Assembly (NCBI RefSeq): GCF_010894405.1
Contig: NZ_JAAIYA010000006.1
Coordinates: forward strand, 186,001 to 250,000
Direction: 5' to 3'
Source: Pyxidicoccus caerfyrddinensis
Lineage (GTDB): Bacteria; Myxococcota; Myxococcia; Myxococcales; Myxococcaceae
DNA: 64,000 nucleotides
Within the stretch, counting starts at the first letter, position 1. Each line of letters begins with the position of its first letter. The position numbers and the translations under genes were made by a program. The notes beneath the pieces were generated by a model that ran no database searches, was not told the origin of the DNA, and worked only from the letters and a program-made list of their open reading frames with translations. Shown here one piece after another: positions 28,248 through 36,796 of the stretch.

Positions 28248-29000
28248 ATGGACGAGAAGGCGCTGAAGCAGCTCCTCGGGAGCGTCAAGTCGGGCCGCGT
28301 GTCGGTGGATGACGCCGTCGGCAAGCTGAAGGATTTGCCCTTCGCCGAGCTGGGCTACGCGACGCTCGACACGCACCGCAACCTGCGCTTCGGCTTCCCG
28401 GAGGTGGTGCTGGGCGAGCCGAAGACGGTGGAGCAGCTGCTGGGCATCGTCGGCGCGCTGGTGGAGCGCAAGCAGACGGTGCTGGTGACGCGGCTGCAGC
28501 CGGACAAGGCGGAGGCGCTGGTGGCCCGCTTCCCCAAGGGCGTGTACCACTCGGTGGCGCGCATCTTCCACCTCAAGCAGGGCAAGGTGCGCGCGGGGAA
28601 GGTGGCGGTGGTGACGGCCGGCACCAGCGACATCCCCGTGGCGGAGGAGGCGGCCATCACCGCCGAGGCCATGGGCGCGGAGGTGCGGCGCGTCTACGAC
28701 GTGGGCGTGGCGGGCATCCACCGGCTGCTGCGGCGGCGGGAGGAAATCCAGGAGTGCCACGCCGCCGTCGTCGTGGCGGGCATGGAGGGCGCCCTGGGCA
28801 GCGCGCTGGGCGGGCTGGTGGGCATCCCCGTGGTGGCGGTGCCCACGTCCGTGGGCTACGGCGCCAACTTCGGGGGCGTGTCCGCGCTGCTGGCCATGGT
28901 GAACTCGTGCGCCGCCAACGTGGCCACTGTGAATATCGACAACGGCTTCGGCGGCGGCTTCTACGCGGCGCTGATTTCCCGCACGAAGGGACGGCGGTGA
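28248..29000 (+). CDS. larB: Nickel-pincer cofactor biosynthesis carboxylase/hydrolase LarB
   Basis: The 250-residue protein matches LarB, related to the PurE (AIR carboxylase) family. It has the GTSDIPVAEEAAITAEAMGA core, VAGMEGALGSALGGLVGIPVVAVPTSVGYG and the end NIDNGFGGGFYAA. LarB carboxylates nicotinic acid adenine dinucleotide and cleaves it to the mononucleotide, the first step to the pincer cofactor of lactate racemase-type enzymes. It starts 24 bases after cheC and is followed 1 base later by larC, so all may share one transcript. larE and a LarA-type enzyme are absent from the window. Confidence 0.93.
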   Translation: MDEKALKQLLGSVKSGRVSVDDAVGKLKDLPFAELGYATLDTHRNLRFGFPEVVLGEPKTVEQLLGIVGALVERKQTVLVTRLQPDKAEALVARFPKGVYHSVARIFHLKQGKVRAGKVAVVTAGTSDIPVAEEAAITAEAMGAEVRRVYDVGVAGIHRLLRRREEIQECHAAVVVAGMEGALGSALGGLVGIPVVAVPTSVGYGANFGGVSALLAMVNSCAANVATVNIDNGFGGGFYAALISRTKGRR

Positions 29001-29001
29001 C

Positions 29002-30174
29002 ATGCGGCGCGTTCTCTACCTGGAGCCGGTGGGCGGCATCGCCGGGGACATGTTCCTCGCGGCCGGTGTGGACCTGGGGCTTGCTCCCGCCGACATCGAG
29101 CACGCGCTGAGCGGGCTGAGCGTGCCGGGGTGGAAGCTGGCGGTGCAGCGCGCGGTGCGCCACGCCATCAGCGGCACGCACCTGGACGTGGTGCTGGACG
29201 CGCGTGAGGCGCACCCGCACCGGGCCTATGCGGACATCCGCAAGCTGATTGAAGCCGCGCCCACGCTGCCGGCCCGCGCGAAGGAGCGCGCGCTGGCGGT
29301 GTTCCGCGCCATCGGCGAGGCCGAGGCGAAGGTGCACGGCGTGTCCATCGACGACATCCACTTCCACGAGGTGGGGGCGGTGGACTCCATCGTCGACATC
29401 TGCGGCGCGGCGGTGGTGCTGGAGCTCTTGGGCAACCCGGAGGTGTACGCGGCGCCGCCTCCGCTGGGCAGCGGCACCATCCGCGTGGCCCACGGCAACA
29501 TGCCCATCCCCGTGCCCGCCACGCTGGAGCTGCTGCGCGACGTGCCCGTGCGCTTCGAGGGCGTGGGCGAATTGACGACGCCCACCGGCGCGGCGCTGCT
29601 CAAGGTGCTCGCGCACATCGGCCACCCTCCGGACTTCATCGTGGAGAAGGTGGGCTACGGCGTGGGGACGAAGGACTTCAAGGACAGGCCCAACGTGCTG
29701 CGCGCCTCGCTGGGGCGCATGGAGGAGGCGCGCACGGAGGGGCTGTGGGTGGTGGAGGCCAACCTGGACGACTCCACGCCGCAGCTCCTGGGCTACCTGG
29801 TGGAGAAGCTGCTCACGGTGGGCGCGCTGGACGCGTGGGTGGCGCCGGTGGTGATGAAGAAGAGCCGGCCCGGGCACCTGCTGAGCGCGGTGGTGGAGGG
29901 CGGCAGGCGCGAGGAGGTGGTGGACACCGTGCTGCGCGAGTCCACCACGCTGGGTGTGCGCTACCACCGCGTGGAGCGCCAGGCGCTGGAGCGCGACTGG
30001 GTGGAGGTGGAGACGCCGTGGGGGACGGTCCGCGTGAAGCGCGGGCTGCGCGGCGGCGCCGTGCTGAATGCGCACCCGGAGTTCGAGGACTGCCGCAAGG
30101 TGGCCGAGGCCGCGGGCGTGCCCGTGAAGCAGGTGATGGCCGCGGCGGTGGCGGCGCTCGGCCGCGCGGGCTGA
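29002..30174 (+). CDS. larC: Nickel insertion protein LarC
   Basis: The 390-residue protein is full-length LarC. The N-terminus YLEPVGGIAGDMFLAAGVDLG, the central motif HFHEVGAVDSIVDICGAA and the late VEANLDDSTPQLLGYLVEKL are diagnostic. LarC uses CTP to insert nickel into the sulfur-bearing pyridinium cofactor. In some lactobacilli it is made by ribosomal frameshifting of larC1 and larC2; here it is one continuous frame. It follows larB by one base. The stop is 4 bases from the stop of the convergent zinc-ribbon gene. Confidence 0.93.
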   Translation: MRRVLYLEPVGGIAGDMFLAAGVDLGLAPADIEHALSGLSVPGWKLAVQRAVRHAISGTHLDVVLDAREAHPHRAYADIRKLIEAAPTLPARAKERALAVFRAIGEAEAKVHGVSIDDIHFHEVGAVDSIVDICGAAVVLELLGNPEVYAAPPPLGSGTIRVAHGNMPIPVPATLELLRDVPVRFEGVGELTTPTGAALLKVLAHIGHPPDFIVEKVGYGVGTKDFKDRPNVLRASLGRMEEARTEGLWVVEANLDDSTPQLLGYLVEKLLTVGALDAWVAPVVMKKSRPGHLLSAVVEGGRREEVVDTVLRESTTLGVRYHRVERQALERDWVEVETPWGTVRVKRGLRGGAVLNAHPEFEDCRKVAEAAGVPVKQVMAAAVAALGRAG

Positions 30175-30178
30175 AGGC

Positions 30179-30871
30179 TCAGCGCAGGCCGCGGGACTTG
30201 GGGGGAATGAAGAGCAGGAGCAGCAGCAGGGACAGGCCGCCCCCCACCCACTGCGCCCGTCCGTGCCCGTAGCGCCACAGCCCCACCGACAGGCCCACGG
30301 CTCCGGCGAAGGTCAGCCACCGGATGAGCGGGTGGGGGATGAGCGACAGCAGGGCGGTGCCCAAGGTCGAGTGCTGGGAGAAGGCGCGCACCCAGGGGTG
30401 CATCCCCTCCTCCGCGCGCAGTTGCGCCAGCTGGCGGGCGAGCTGCTCCGCGTCGTTCTGTCGCCGCTGGGCCTCGAACTGGCGCAGTGCCTCGGCTTCG
30501 TCCGCGCGCGTGCGCGTCAGCTCCTTGCGCCGCTCCTGCCAGAGCCGCTCGTTGAACTCGAGCTGCTGAGGCGTGCCCAGGTCCGCGCCGCACATGCGGC
30601 ACGTCTTGGCGAAGCGGCCATTCTCGGACTCGCACAGCATGCAGCGGGGGAAGCGCCGTGCGTCCTCTTCGGGCGCGTCCGCGAGGGCGATGGGCTCCTG
30701 GGCCCTGAAGCGCTCCAGGTGTGCGTCGGGGACGCCGGCCTCCTGGTGCTCCTTGCGCTCCTCCATGGACTCGAAGCGGTTGCCGCTCTGGAGCTGGGAG
30801 GACGTCTCCGACTCGGGGCGCTCGACGCGCGCGCGCTCCAGGTGGAGGAAGCGGGAGAGCTTGGACGTCAC
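30179..30871 (-). CDS. Zinc-ribbon, coiled-coil membrane protein
   Basis: The 230-residue protein has an N-terminal hydrophilic part and a four-Cys zinc ribbon near 82-101 (CMLCESENGRFAKTCRMCG). A charged coiled coil rich in Glu, Arg and Gln covers about 105-155, and two hydrophobic helices lie near the C-terminus (about 185-225). It is probably a tail-anchored inner-membrane protein. The GTG at 30871 overlaps the stop of the upstream AAA ATPase gene by 4 bases (GTGA), so the two are translationally coupled and may cooperate. No named family was recognised. Confidence 0.78.
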   Translation of the reverse strand: MTSKLSRFLHLERARVERPESETSSQLQSGNRFESMEERKEHQEAGVPDAHLERFRAQEPIALADAPEEDARRFPRCMLCESENGRFAKTCRMCGADLGTPQQLEFNERLWQERRKELTRTRADEAEALRQFEAQRRQNDAEQLARQLAQLRAEEGMHPWVRAFSQHSTLGTALLSLIPHPLIRWLTFAGAVGLSVGLWRYGHGRAQWVGGGLSLLLLLLFIPPKSRGLR

Positions 30872-32433
30872 TTCGGGCCCCCGGGCGGCGCGCTGCTCGA
30901 GGCCGGGCGGGTGCGGCCCCGGGCCCACTCGCGCAGCCGGCCAATCTCGTCACCCATCGTCACGGAGAGAGGAAAGGTGTCCTGGATGACGCGCACCAGG
31001 TGCGGCTGGGCGAGCTCCTTCCCCTCGGCGAAGGCCTCGTACAGGCCGGCGATGACCACCTGTTCTATCTCCGCGCCGCTGAAGCCGTCGGTGAGCGTGG
31101 CCAGCTCCTCCAGGCCGAACGCCGCGGGCTCGCGCTTCCTGCGGTGCAGGTGGATGCGGAAGATGTCCTGGCGCTCGGCCTGCTCCGGCAGGTCGATGAA
31201 GAAGATTTCGTCGAAGCGCCCCTTGCGGAGCACCTCCGGCGGCAGGCCGTCGATGCGGTTGGCGGTGGCCACCACGAAGACGGGCGCCGTCTTCTCCTGC
31301 AGCCAGGTGAGCAGCGTGCCGAACACGCGCGCCGACACGCCGCTGTCCCCCGTGCCGGAGGAGGCCACGCCCGACAGGCCCTTCTCGATTTCGTCCACCC
31401 ACAGCACCACCGGCGCCACGCTCTCCGCCACGCGGATGGCCTTGCGCAGGTTCTCCTCGGACGAGCCAATCAGTCCGCTGAAGATGCGCCCCATGTCCAG
31501 CCGCAGCAACGGCAGGTTCCAGTGCGCGGAGACGGCCTTCGCGGTGAGGCTCTTGCCGCAGCCCTGCACGCCCAGCAGCAGCAGGCCCCGGGGCTCGGGC
31601 AGGCCGAACTGGCGGGCGCGCTCTCCGAAGGCGGCGGTGCGCTGGCTCAGCCAGGCCTTGAGGTTCGTCAGCCCGCCCACGTTCCCCAGGCTCTCCTCGG
31701 GCGGGTAGTACTCCAGCAGGCCGCTCTTGCGAATCACCTGCCGCTTCTCGTCCTGGATGCGCTTGATGTCCTCCGGGCCCAGCTTCCCGTCCGCGGCGAT
31801 GGCCTTGGCGAAGGCGTTCTCCGCCTCCGACAGCGTCAGCCCGAGCGCGGCCTTGATGAGCTGGTCGGCATGCTCGCGCGACAGCTCGATGGTGGCCGTG
31901 TTGCTCCTGCGCACCAGCGCGACGATTTCCTTCAGCAGCCGCAGCAAATCGTTGTACCCGGGCAGGGGCACGTCGACGACGGAGACCTCCTTCTCCAGCT
32001 CGATGGGGATGTTGAGCGCGGGGGACAGGAGGATGACGGTGGTGAAGGTGCTCTTGAGGAAGTGGGCCAGCTCCCGCAGCGCCCGCACCACGCCCTTCTC
32101 CTCCAGGTAGGGGTGGAAGTCCTTGAGCACCACCAGCGCGGGCTCGCCCAGCTTCTCGATGGCGGCCAGCGCGTCCACGGGGTTGCGCGTGTCCTCGGGC
32201 AGGGGTGCGGTGCGTGAGGTGCCCACGCTGCGCAGACCCTTGGTGATGGACCAGGTGAAGAGCGCCTTGCCGTGCGCGCGCGCCAGCTCCGTGAGGATGG
32301 CGTCCACGCGGTGCTCTTCCCAGGACACGAGGTAGAGCAGCGGGTAGCGGGCCCGCACGAGGATGTCGAGCTCCTCGAGCCAGGGCTCGGCGAGACGGGC
32401 TGCGCGGGCAGGGTCGGAGGGGGTGGACGACAA
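30868..32433 (-). CDS. Ycf46-like AAA-family ATPase
   Basis: The 521-residue product has an N-terminal domain (about 20-240) typical of the Ycf46 group (YLVSWEEHRVD, LVVLKDFHPYL). An AAA+ module follows with Walker A GVQGCGKS (about 295-302), Walker B VVLWVDEIEK, sensor ATANRIDGLPPEVLRKGRFDE and a C-terminal lid. Ycf46 proteins occur in plastids, cyanobacteria and some other bacteria. They are linked to CO2 or stress responses in cyanobacteria, but their biochemical role is unknown. The gene overlaps the zinc-ribbon membrane protein downstream. Confidence 0.9.
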   Translation of the reverse strand: MSSTPSDPARAARLAEPWLEELDILVRARYPLLYLVSWEEHRVDAILTELARAHGKALFTWSITKGLRSVGTSRTAPLPEDTRNPVDALAAIEKLGEPALVVLKDFHPYLEEKGVVRALRELAHFLKSTFTTVILLSPALNIPIELEKEVSVVDVPLPGYNDLLRLLKEIVALVRRSNTATIELSREHADQLIKAALGLTLSEAENAFAKAIAADGKLGPEDIKRIQDEKRQVIRKSGLLEYYPPEESLGNVGGLTNLKAWLSQRTAAFGERARQFGLPEPRGLLLLGVQGCGKSLTAKAVSAHWNLPLLRLDMGRIFSGLIGSSEENLRKAIRVAESVAPVVLWVDEIEKGLSGVASSGTGDSGVSARVFGTLLTWLQEKTAPVFVVATANRIDGLPPEVLRKGRFDEIFFIDLPEQAERQDIFRIHLHRRKREPAAFGLEELATLTDGFSGAEIEQVVIAGLYEAFAEGKELAQPHLVRVIQDTFPLSVTMGDEIGRLREWARGRTRPASSSAPPGGPK

Positions 32434-32627
32434 TGTCGGCTCGCGGTCGCGGTGCGCTACGTCAGGGGGCCATCACGCAACGAATGGGGGCGCGACGCAA
32501 GGTGCCCGCCCGTCCGCATAAGCAGGCGGGGGCGCGGGCGAAAGCGGCCGGGTGCAGGACAGGCGGGGAAGCCCGGGCCGGCGAGGCCACCCTGTGGCGC
32601 CCGCCGGCTCCTGGAGTCTGCCGAGGA

Positions 32628-33407
32628 CTACATGTTCTGCGCGAGCGGCGACAGCTTGATGACGGTGAAGGCCGCGCCGGCCGGGTCCGTGACGGTCGCC
32701 ATGCGGCCGTAGGGCGTGTCCATGGGCGGGACGTGCACCTTGCCGCCCATCTCCGTGACTTTCTTCACCGCCGCGTCCGTGTCCGTCACGGCGAAGTAGT
32801 TCATCCAGTGCGCGGGCACGCCCGAGGGCCACTTGCTGTCCATCTGGAACACGCCGCCCACGGTCTGCGGGCCCTTGTGCAGCGTCCAGTACTCCATGCC
32901 CTCCATCTTCTTCGGCTCCAGGCCGAAGACGGCGGCGTAGAAGTCACGCGCGCGGGCGGCGTCGCGCGTGTTCACCTCGTGCCACGCCATGCTGCCGGGC
33001 TCGCCCACCAGCTTCGCGCCCTGGTGCTTCTTCGACTGCCACATCCCGAAGTGCGCGCCCGTGGGGTCCGAGCAGAACGCGAGCCGCCCCTCCTCCATGA
33101 CGTCCATGGGGCCCATGCCCACGTGGCCACCGTGCTTGCGCACGCGCGAGGCATACGCGTCGATGTCGTCCACCTCGAAGTAGAGGCTCCACGCGGGAGG
33201 GAAGGGCGCGTCCGCCGGACGCTGGCCCATGCCGGCGACGTTGCGGCCGTCGAGCTGGCACATCGTGTAGTAGCCCGTCTCCTTCGGGCCGATGAGGAAC
33301 TTCCATCCGAAGAGCGCACCGTAGAAAGCGCGGGCCTTCTCCAGGTCCGTCGTCATCAGGTCCATCCAGGTGGGGGTTCCTACGTTGTGCTTGTCCACCA
33401 CGGGCAT
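32628..33407 (-). CDS. VOC-family protein with two glyoxalase-like domains
   Basis: The 259 residues form two consecutive VOC modules, each about 120 residues. The first starts GTPTWMDLMTTDLEKARAFY and ends in DPTGAHFGMWQ; the second starts AWHEVNTRDAARARDFYAA and ends in DPAGAAFTVI. This family includes antibiotic-binding and hydroxylase-like enzymes; the substrate cannot be told. It is predicted to be cytosolic. GAGGAG precedes the ATG at 33407. It follows the oxidoreductase gene by 130 bases in the same direction. Confidence 0.87.
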   Translation of the reverse strand: MPVVDKHNVGTPTWMDLMTTDLEKARAFYGALFGWKFLIGPKETGYYTMCQLDGRNVAGMGQRPADAPFPPAWSLYFEVDDIDAYASRVRKHGGHVGMGPMDVMEEGRLAFCSDPTGAHFGMWQSKKHQGAKLVGEPGSMAWHEVNTRDAARARDFYAAVFGLEPKKMEGMEYWTLHKGPQTVGGVFQMDSKWPSGVPAHWMNYFAVTDTDAAVKKVTEMGGKVHVPPMDTPYGRMATVTDPAGAAFTVIKLSPLAQNM

Positions 33408-33537
33408 TGTGCGCTCCTCGGGAAAGGGAAGGTGCCCGGCGACTTCGGGCGCGCGGAAACTACCAAGCCCCTTCTTCACGCGGTGCGCGATGCGTCTGTG
33501 TCGCGAGTGCTGGATGGTTGGCGGCGCTGGACGGCGT

Positions 33538-34548
33538 TCATGCCCCCGGGCGCGATTCCAGGTGGACTCGCCGACCTGTCTCCTCGGACACCATGGCCGC
33601 CGCGAGCACCTCCTGCACGGTGGCACCGTCCTCCAGCGTGGCCAGCCCATCCCGTGGCTCGCCTCGCAGCAGCGCGAGGAACCTTCGCGCGCCCTCCACG
33701 TGCGCCTGGGCCCACGGCTCCCGCTCGCCGGGACGCGGCTCCAGGCCCGGAGCGATGTCCCTCCACGTGCCGTGCTCGAAGCCGCGCACCGGAGACACGC
33801 ACCAGCCTTCTCGCGAGGGGACGTAGCCGCCCGAGAAGCCGGCCTCCCAGCCTCGCCCGAGCAGCGTCCAGCCGCCATGAATGCCCGGCTCCGGACACGC
33901 GGCGTGGGTGAGCACCAGCACAGCACCGGAGGACAGCCCCACGTGCAGCGCGGCGGTGTGGACGGGACGACCGGACAGTGACGCCTGCACCCAGACAGGG
34001 ACGGCGCCCGCGAGCCACAGCGCCGCGTCGATGACATGGGACATGCCGCCCCAGTCACCGGAAGCGCCGAGCAGGGGCCCGGTGCTGTCGCCTTCATCCA
34101 CGGCGAAGCCGTTGCGCAGCGTGAGCGCGAGATGGCGCACCGGCCGCTCCGTGAGCCACGCCTTCAGTGCGCGCAGCGAGGGCAGCATGCGGTAGGGGAA
34201 GTTCACCGCGACGGGGCTCATGGCGGAGCGCGCATGGGCGAGCAGGGCACGTGCCTCCTCCGCGGTGCGGGTCAGCGGCTTCTCGCACAGGACGGGACGG
34301 CCCGCGCTCAGCGCCAGCTCCACGTGGGTGCGGTGGGCCGCGTCGGGAGAGGCCACCACCACCGCGTCCACGGCGGCGCACAAGTCGCGCACGTCCGTGG
34401 TGGCCAGGGGGATGCCCTCTCGCGCCGCCACCGCGCGCGTGTTGTCCGGACCCTGCCCGCAGAGGGCCGTCACCTCCGCGCCCGCCGCGCGGAAGGCGCC
34501 CACGTGCATGAGGCCCCACTTCGTTCCGATGACGCCGATGCGCACCAT
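33538..34548 (-). CDS. Gfo/Idh/MocA-family oxidoreductase
   Basis: The 336-residue protein begins with a Rossmann motif MVRIGVIGTKWGLMHVGAF. Next come VVVASPDAAHRTHVELAL and LCEKPLTRTAEEARAL, the EKP Lys being the usual catalytic residue of this NAD(P)-dependent sugar or alcohol dehydrogenase group. The C-terminal alpha/beta domain includes GDWGGMSHVIDAALWL, with the His expected in the active site. The substrate is unknown. It lies 31 bases after the 165-residue protein gene and probably shares its transcript. Confidence 0.88.
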   Translation of the reverse strand: MVRIGVIGTKWGLMHVGAFRAAGAEVTALCGQGPDNTRAVAAREGIPLATTDVRDLCAAVDAVVVASPDAAHRTHVELALSAGRPVLCEKPLTRTAEEARALLAHARSAMSPVAVNFPYRMLPSLRALKAWLTERPVRHLALTLRNGFAVDEGDSTGPLLGASGDWGGMSHVIDAALWLAGAVPVWVQASLSGRPVHTAALHVGLSSGAVLVLTHAACPEPGIHGGWTLLGRGWEAGFSGGYVPSREGWCVSPVRGFEHGTWRDIAPGLEPRPGEREPWAQAHVEGARRFLALLRGEPRDGLATLEDGATVQEVLAAAMVSEETGRRVHLESRPGA

Positions 34549-34579
34549 GAACGCGAGCCTGCCAGAGCAGGCGCCCGCG

Positions 34580-35077
34580 TCACATCCAGCGCAGCGAGAA
34601 GCGCCGGGTACCGCCGCGGGTCGTCACCTTGACCTCCGTGACAATCTTCCCGAAGCCCATGAGCAGGCCCCGGAAGGTGCCCACGAGGAGCGAGGTGGGC
34701 AGGCGCGACTGCGTCTCCAATTCCGCCGCCACGGGCGTGAAGGACACGGTGCGCGTGGAGTCCGCCGCCGGCAGGTCCCTCACCATGGCGTGCAGGAGCG
34801 CGTCGAAGTTGCCGAACACCTTCTCCACCGAGTCGAAGCCCAGGGAGCGCGCCAGCGGCAGCGTGCGCATCGCCGAGCGCTGCGCAATCGCCTCCACCGC
34901 CCTGTCCCCCAGCGCCGCCTGCAATTCGCCCGTCATCCGGACGTAGTCCTCCCACGCGTACCAGGTGTCGTCGCGCATGCTGTTGATGCGCTGCTGGTGC
35001 TGCGGGAAGCGCGAGGACGCAGCCGTCATCGAGCCGAGGATGGCCTTGAACCAGGCGCCCTGAATCTCACCGGACAT
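34580..35077 (-). CDS. Unrecognised 165-residue protein
   Basis: I do not recognise this protein with confidence. It is helical and soluble with no signal peptide. It contains WYAWEDYVRMTGELQAALGD, a Leu-rich centre (GFDSVEKVFGNFDALLHAMV) and a beta-rich C-terminus, KIVTEVKVTTRGGTRRFSLRW. A heme/V4R-like or other small-ligand sensing fold is possible but unproven. The very good AGGAGG site ahead of ATG 35077 supports expression. The 235-base gap on its upstream side shows no gene. It probably leads a transcript with the oxidoreductase. Confidence 0.72.
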   Translation of the reverse strand: MSGEIQGAWFKAILGSMTAASSRFPQHQQRINSMRDDTWYAWEDYVRMTGELQAALGDRAVEAIAQRSAMRTLPLARSLGFDSVEKVFGNFDALLHAMVRDLPAADSTRTVSFTPVAAELETQSRLPTSLLVGTFRGLLMGFGKIVTEVKVTTRGGTRRFSLRWM

Positions 35078-35312
35078 GCGAGCCTCCTTCCGCGATGAAG
35101 CGGACGCCGCGACTCCACCAGTGTACACGCGGGCCCGCGCGACACAGGGGCGCGCGGGGAGTCCACGCCTCCAGCGCGCCGCGGACCATCCACCCCCGGG
35201 CCGTCCGTGAAGCGGGTGACGCTCCGGCCCCGCTGGCACGCCGCATCCGTCACCGGTTGGATGCCGCACCCGTGCGCCGGCTGACATCCGGACACCTCTC
35301 CCGGGTTTCCCT

Positions 35313-36701
35313 CTACACCGGGAGGCGCACCTGGACGCGGGTGCCGCCGGGCTCGGACAGGACGCGGAGGTCTCCGCCATGCCGCTCGATGACGCGGCGG
35401 CAGACGTCCAGGCCCAGGCCCGCCGCGTGCGGCTTCGTGCTGAAGAAGGGCTCGAAGATGCGCGGCATCAAGTCCTTCGGAATGCCCGGCCCGTCGTCCG
35501 ACACCTCCACCACCGCGCGCCCACTCTCGGCCCATGTGCGCAGCCGCACGCGGCCGCCGCGCTCGCCCAGCGCCTGCAGCGCGTTGAGCACCAATTGCGT
35601 CCACACCTCCTCGAGCGCGCCGTCCTCCGCCTTCAGCCGCGGCAGGCTCCGCTCATACTGGCGCTCCACGGTGACGCGGCCGTCGGCCAGGCGGTGGCCC
35701 AGCACGGACAGCGTGCGCTCCAGGCCCTCGTGCAGGTCCACTTCCTGCGCCGGCATCGGGTCCAGGAAGCTGTAGGCCTTCATCGCCTCCACCAGCGTGG
35801 ACACGCGCGCCGTGCCGCGCTCCACCTCGGCCAGCAGCACGTCGCACGTCACCGCGGCCACCAGCCACGCGAGCACGTCACCCAGCAGCCCCTCGCCCAC
35901 GCGCCTCGACACCGACTCCAGCCACGCCACGTCCAGCCCGGAGGCCACCAGCACGGGCGCCGCCTCCCACGCCTCCGCCACGCCGCGCGCCTCCAGCCAG
36001 CTGCCCAGCGCCTCCTCGCGCTCCGCCCGCGCCACGGGCTCCAGCAGCGGGGACGTCCTGCCCCGCTCGGCCGCCTCGCGGGGCAGGGCGAGCAAGGCCC
36101 CGCGCTGCGCCGGGGACAGCCCGTGCTCGCCGAGCGCCATGGCCCGCGCCGACACGGCCTTCAGCGTCTCGCGCAGGCGCGCCGCGCTCCGCCGCGACGA
36201 CGAAGCGGGGTTGTCCAGCTCTCCCGCCACCCCCGCCGCCAGCTGCCCGGCGGACAGCAGCTCCGACTGCTGCCGGGAGCCCGTCTCGTGGGGCTGCGAG
36301 CGCTGCGAGGCCAGCTCCATCAGCCCGCGCATGAGCACCGGCGCCACGCGCAGCAATTCCCAGAAGGTGGCGGGCTCCAGGCGGAACAGGCGCACGTCCG
36401 TCACCGCGCGGCCGGTGGTGGGGTGGGGCGAGTTCAGGAAGAGGATGAGCTCGCCGAAGAGGTCGCCCGCCTCCAGCGTCGCGGCGTGCACCTCCTGTGC
36501 GCCCACGCGGCGCGTCCACTCGGTGCTGCCCTCCAGGATGACGGACAGCCCGTCGGCCGGGTCTCCCTGCGCGGCGATGCGCGAGCCCGCCGCGAAGTGG
36601 AGCTGCCGGCCGTGGTCGGCAATCCACCGGAGTTGCTCGTCGGTGAGCCGGGAGAACAGCGACACCCGGCGCAGCGCTGTGACGATGTCCTCGCTTCCCA
36701 T
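35313..36701 (-). CDS. cNMP-binding histidine kinase lacking the phospho-acceptor His
   Basis: The 462-residue protein starts with a cyclic-nucleotide-binding-like domain (about 1-125; LFSRLTDEQLRWIADHGRQL, GDLFGELILFL). A long helical region follows, ending in a HATPase domain with the N box WTQLVLNALQAL, DDGPGIP, FEPFFSTK and AAGLGLDVCRRVI. At the place where related kinases read AAGVAHELNNP, this one reads AAGVAGELDNP; the His is Gly160 (codon 36222-36224). ATP binding looks intact but self-phosphorylation at the usual site should be impossible. It has no membrane segment. The start at 36701 places the cNMP domain at the N-terminus. Confidence 0.85.
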   Translation of the reverse strand: MGSEDIVTALRRVSLFSRLTDEQLRWIADHGRQLHFAAGSRIAAQGDPADGLSVILEGSTEWTRRVGAQEVHAATLEAGDLFGELILFLNSPHPTTGRAVTDVRLFRLEPATFWELLRVAPVLMRGLMELASQRSQPHETGSRQQSELLSAGQLAAGVAGELDNPASSSRRSAARLRETLKAVSARAMALGEHGLSPAQRGALLALPREAAERGRTSPLLEPVARAEREEALGSWLEARGVAEAWEAAPVLVASGLDVAWLESVSRRVGEGLLGDVLAWLVAAVTCDVLLAEVERGTARVSTLVEAMKAYSFLDPMPAQEVDLHEGLERTLSVLGHRLADGRVTVERQYERSLPRLKAEDGALEEVWTQLVLNALQALGERGGRVRLRTWAESGRAVVEVSDDGPGIPKDLMPRIFEPFFSTKPHAAGLGLDVCRRVIERHGGDLRVLSEPGGTRVQVRLPV

Positions 36702-36796
36702 ACGTCTCCGATGCTGCCTTTCCCTGAGAGGGTGTCCATCTTTCCTGACCACCGGCCGTGTCCGGACGGCGGGAGGAGCGCCCGGTCGCCCGGTGA

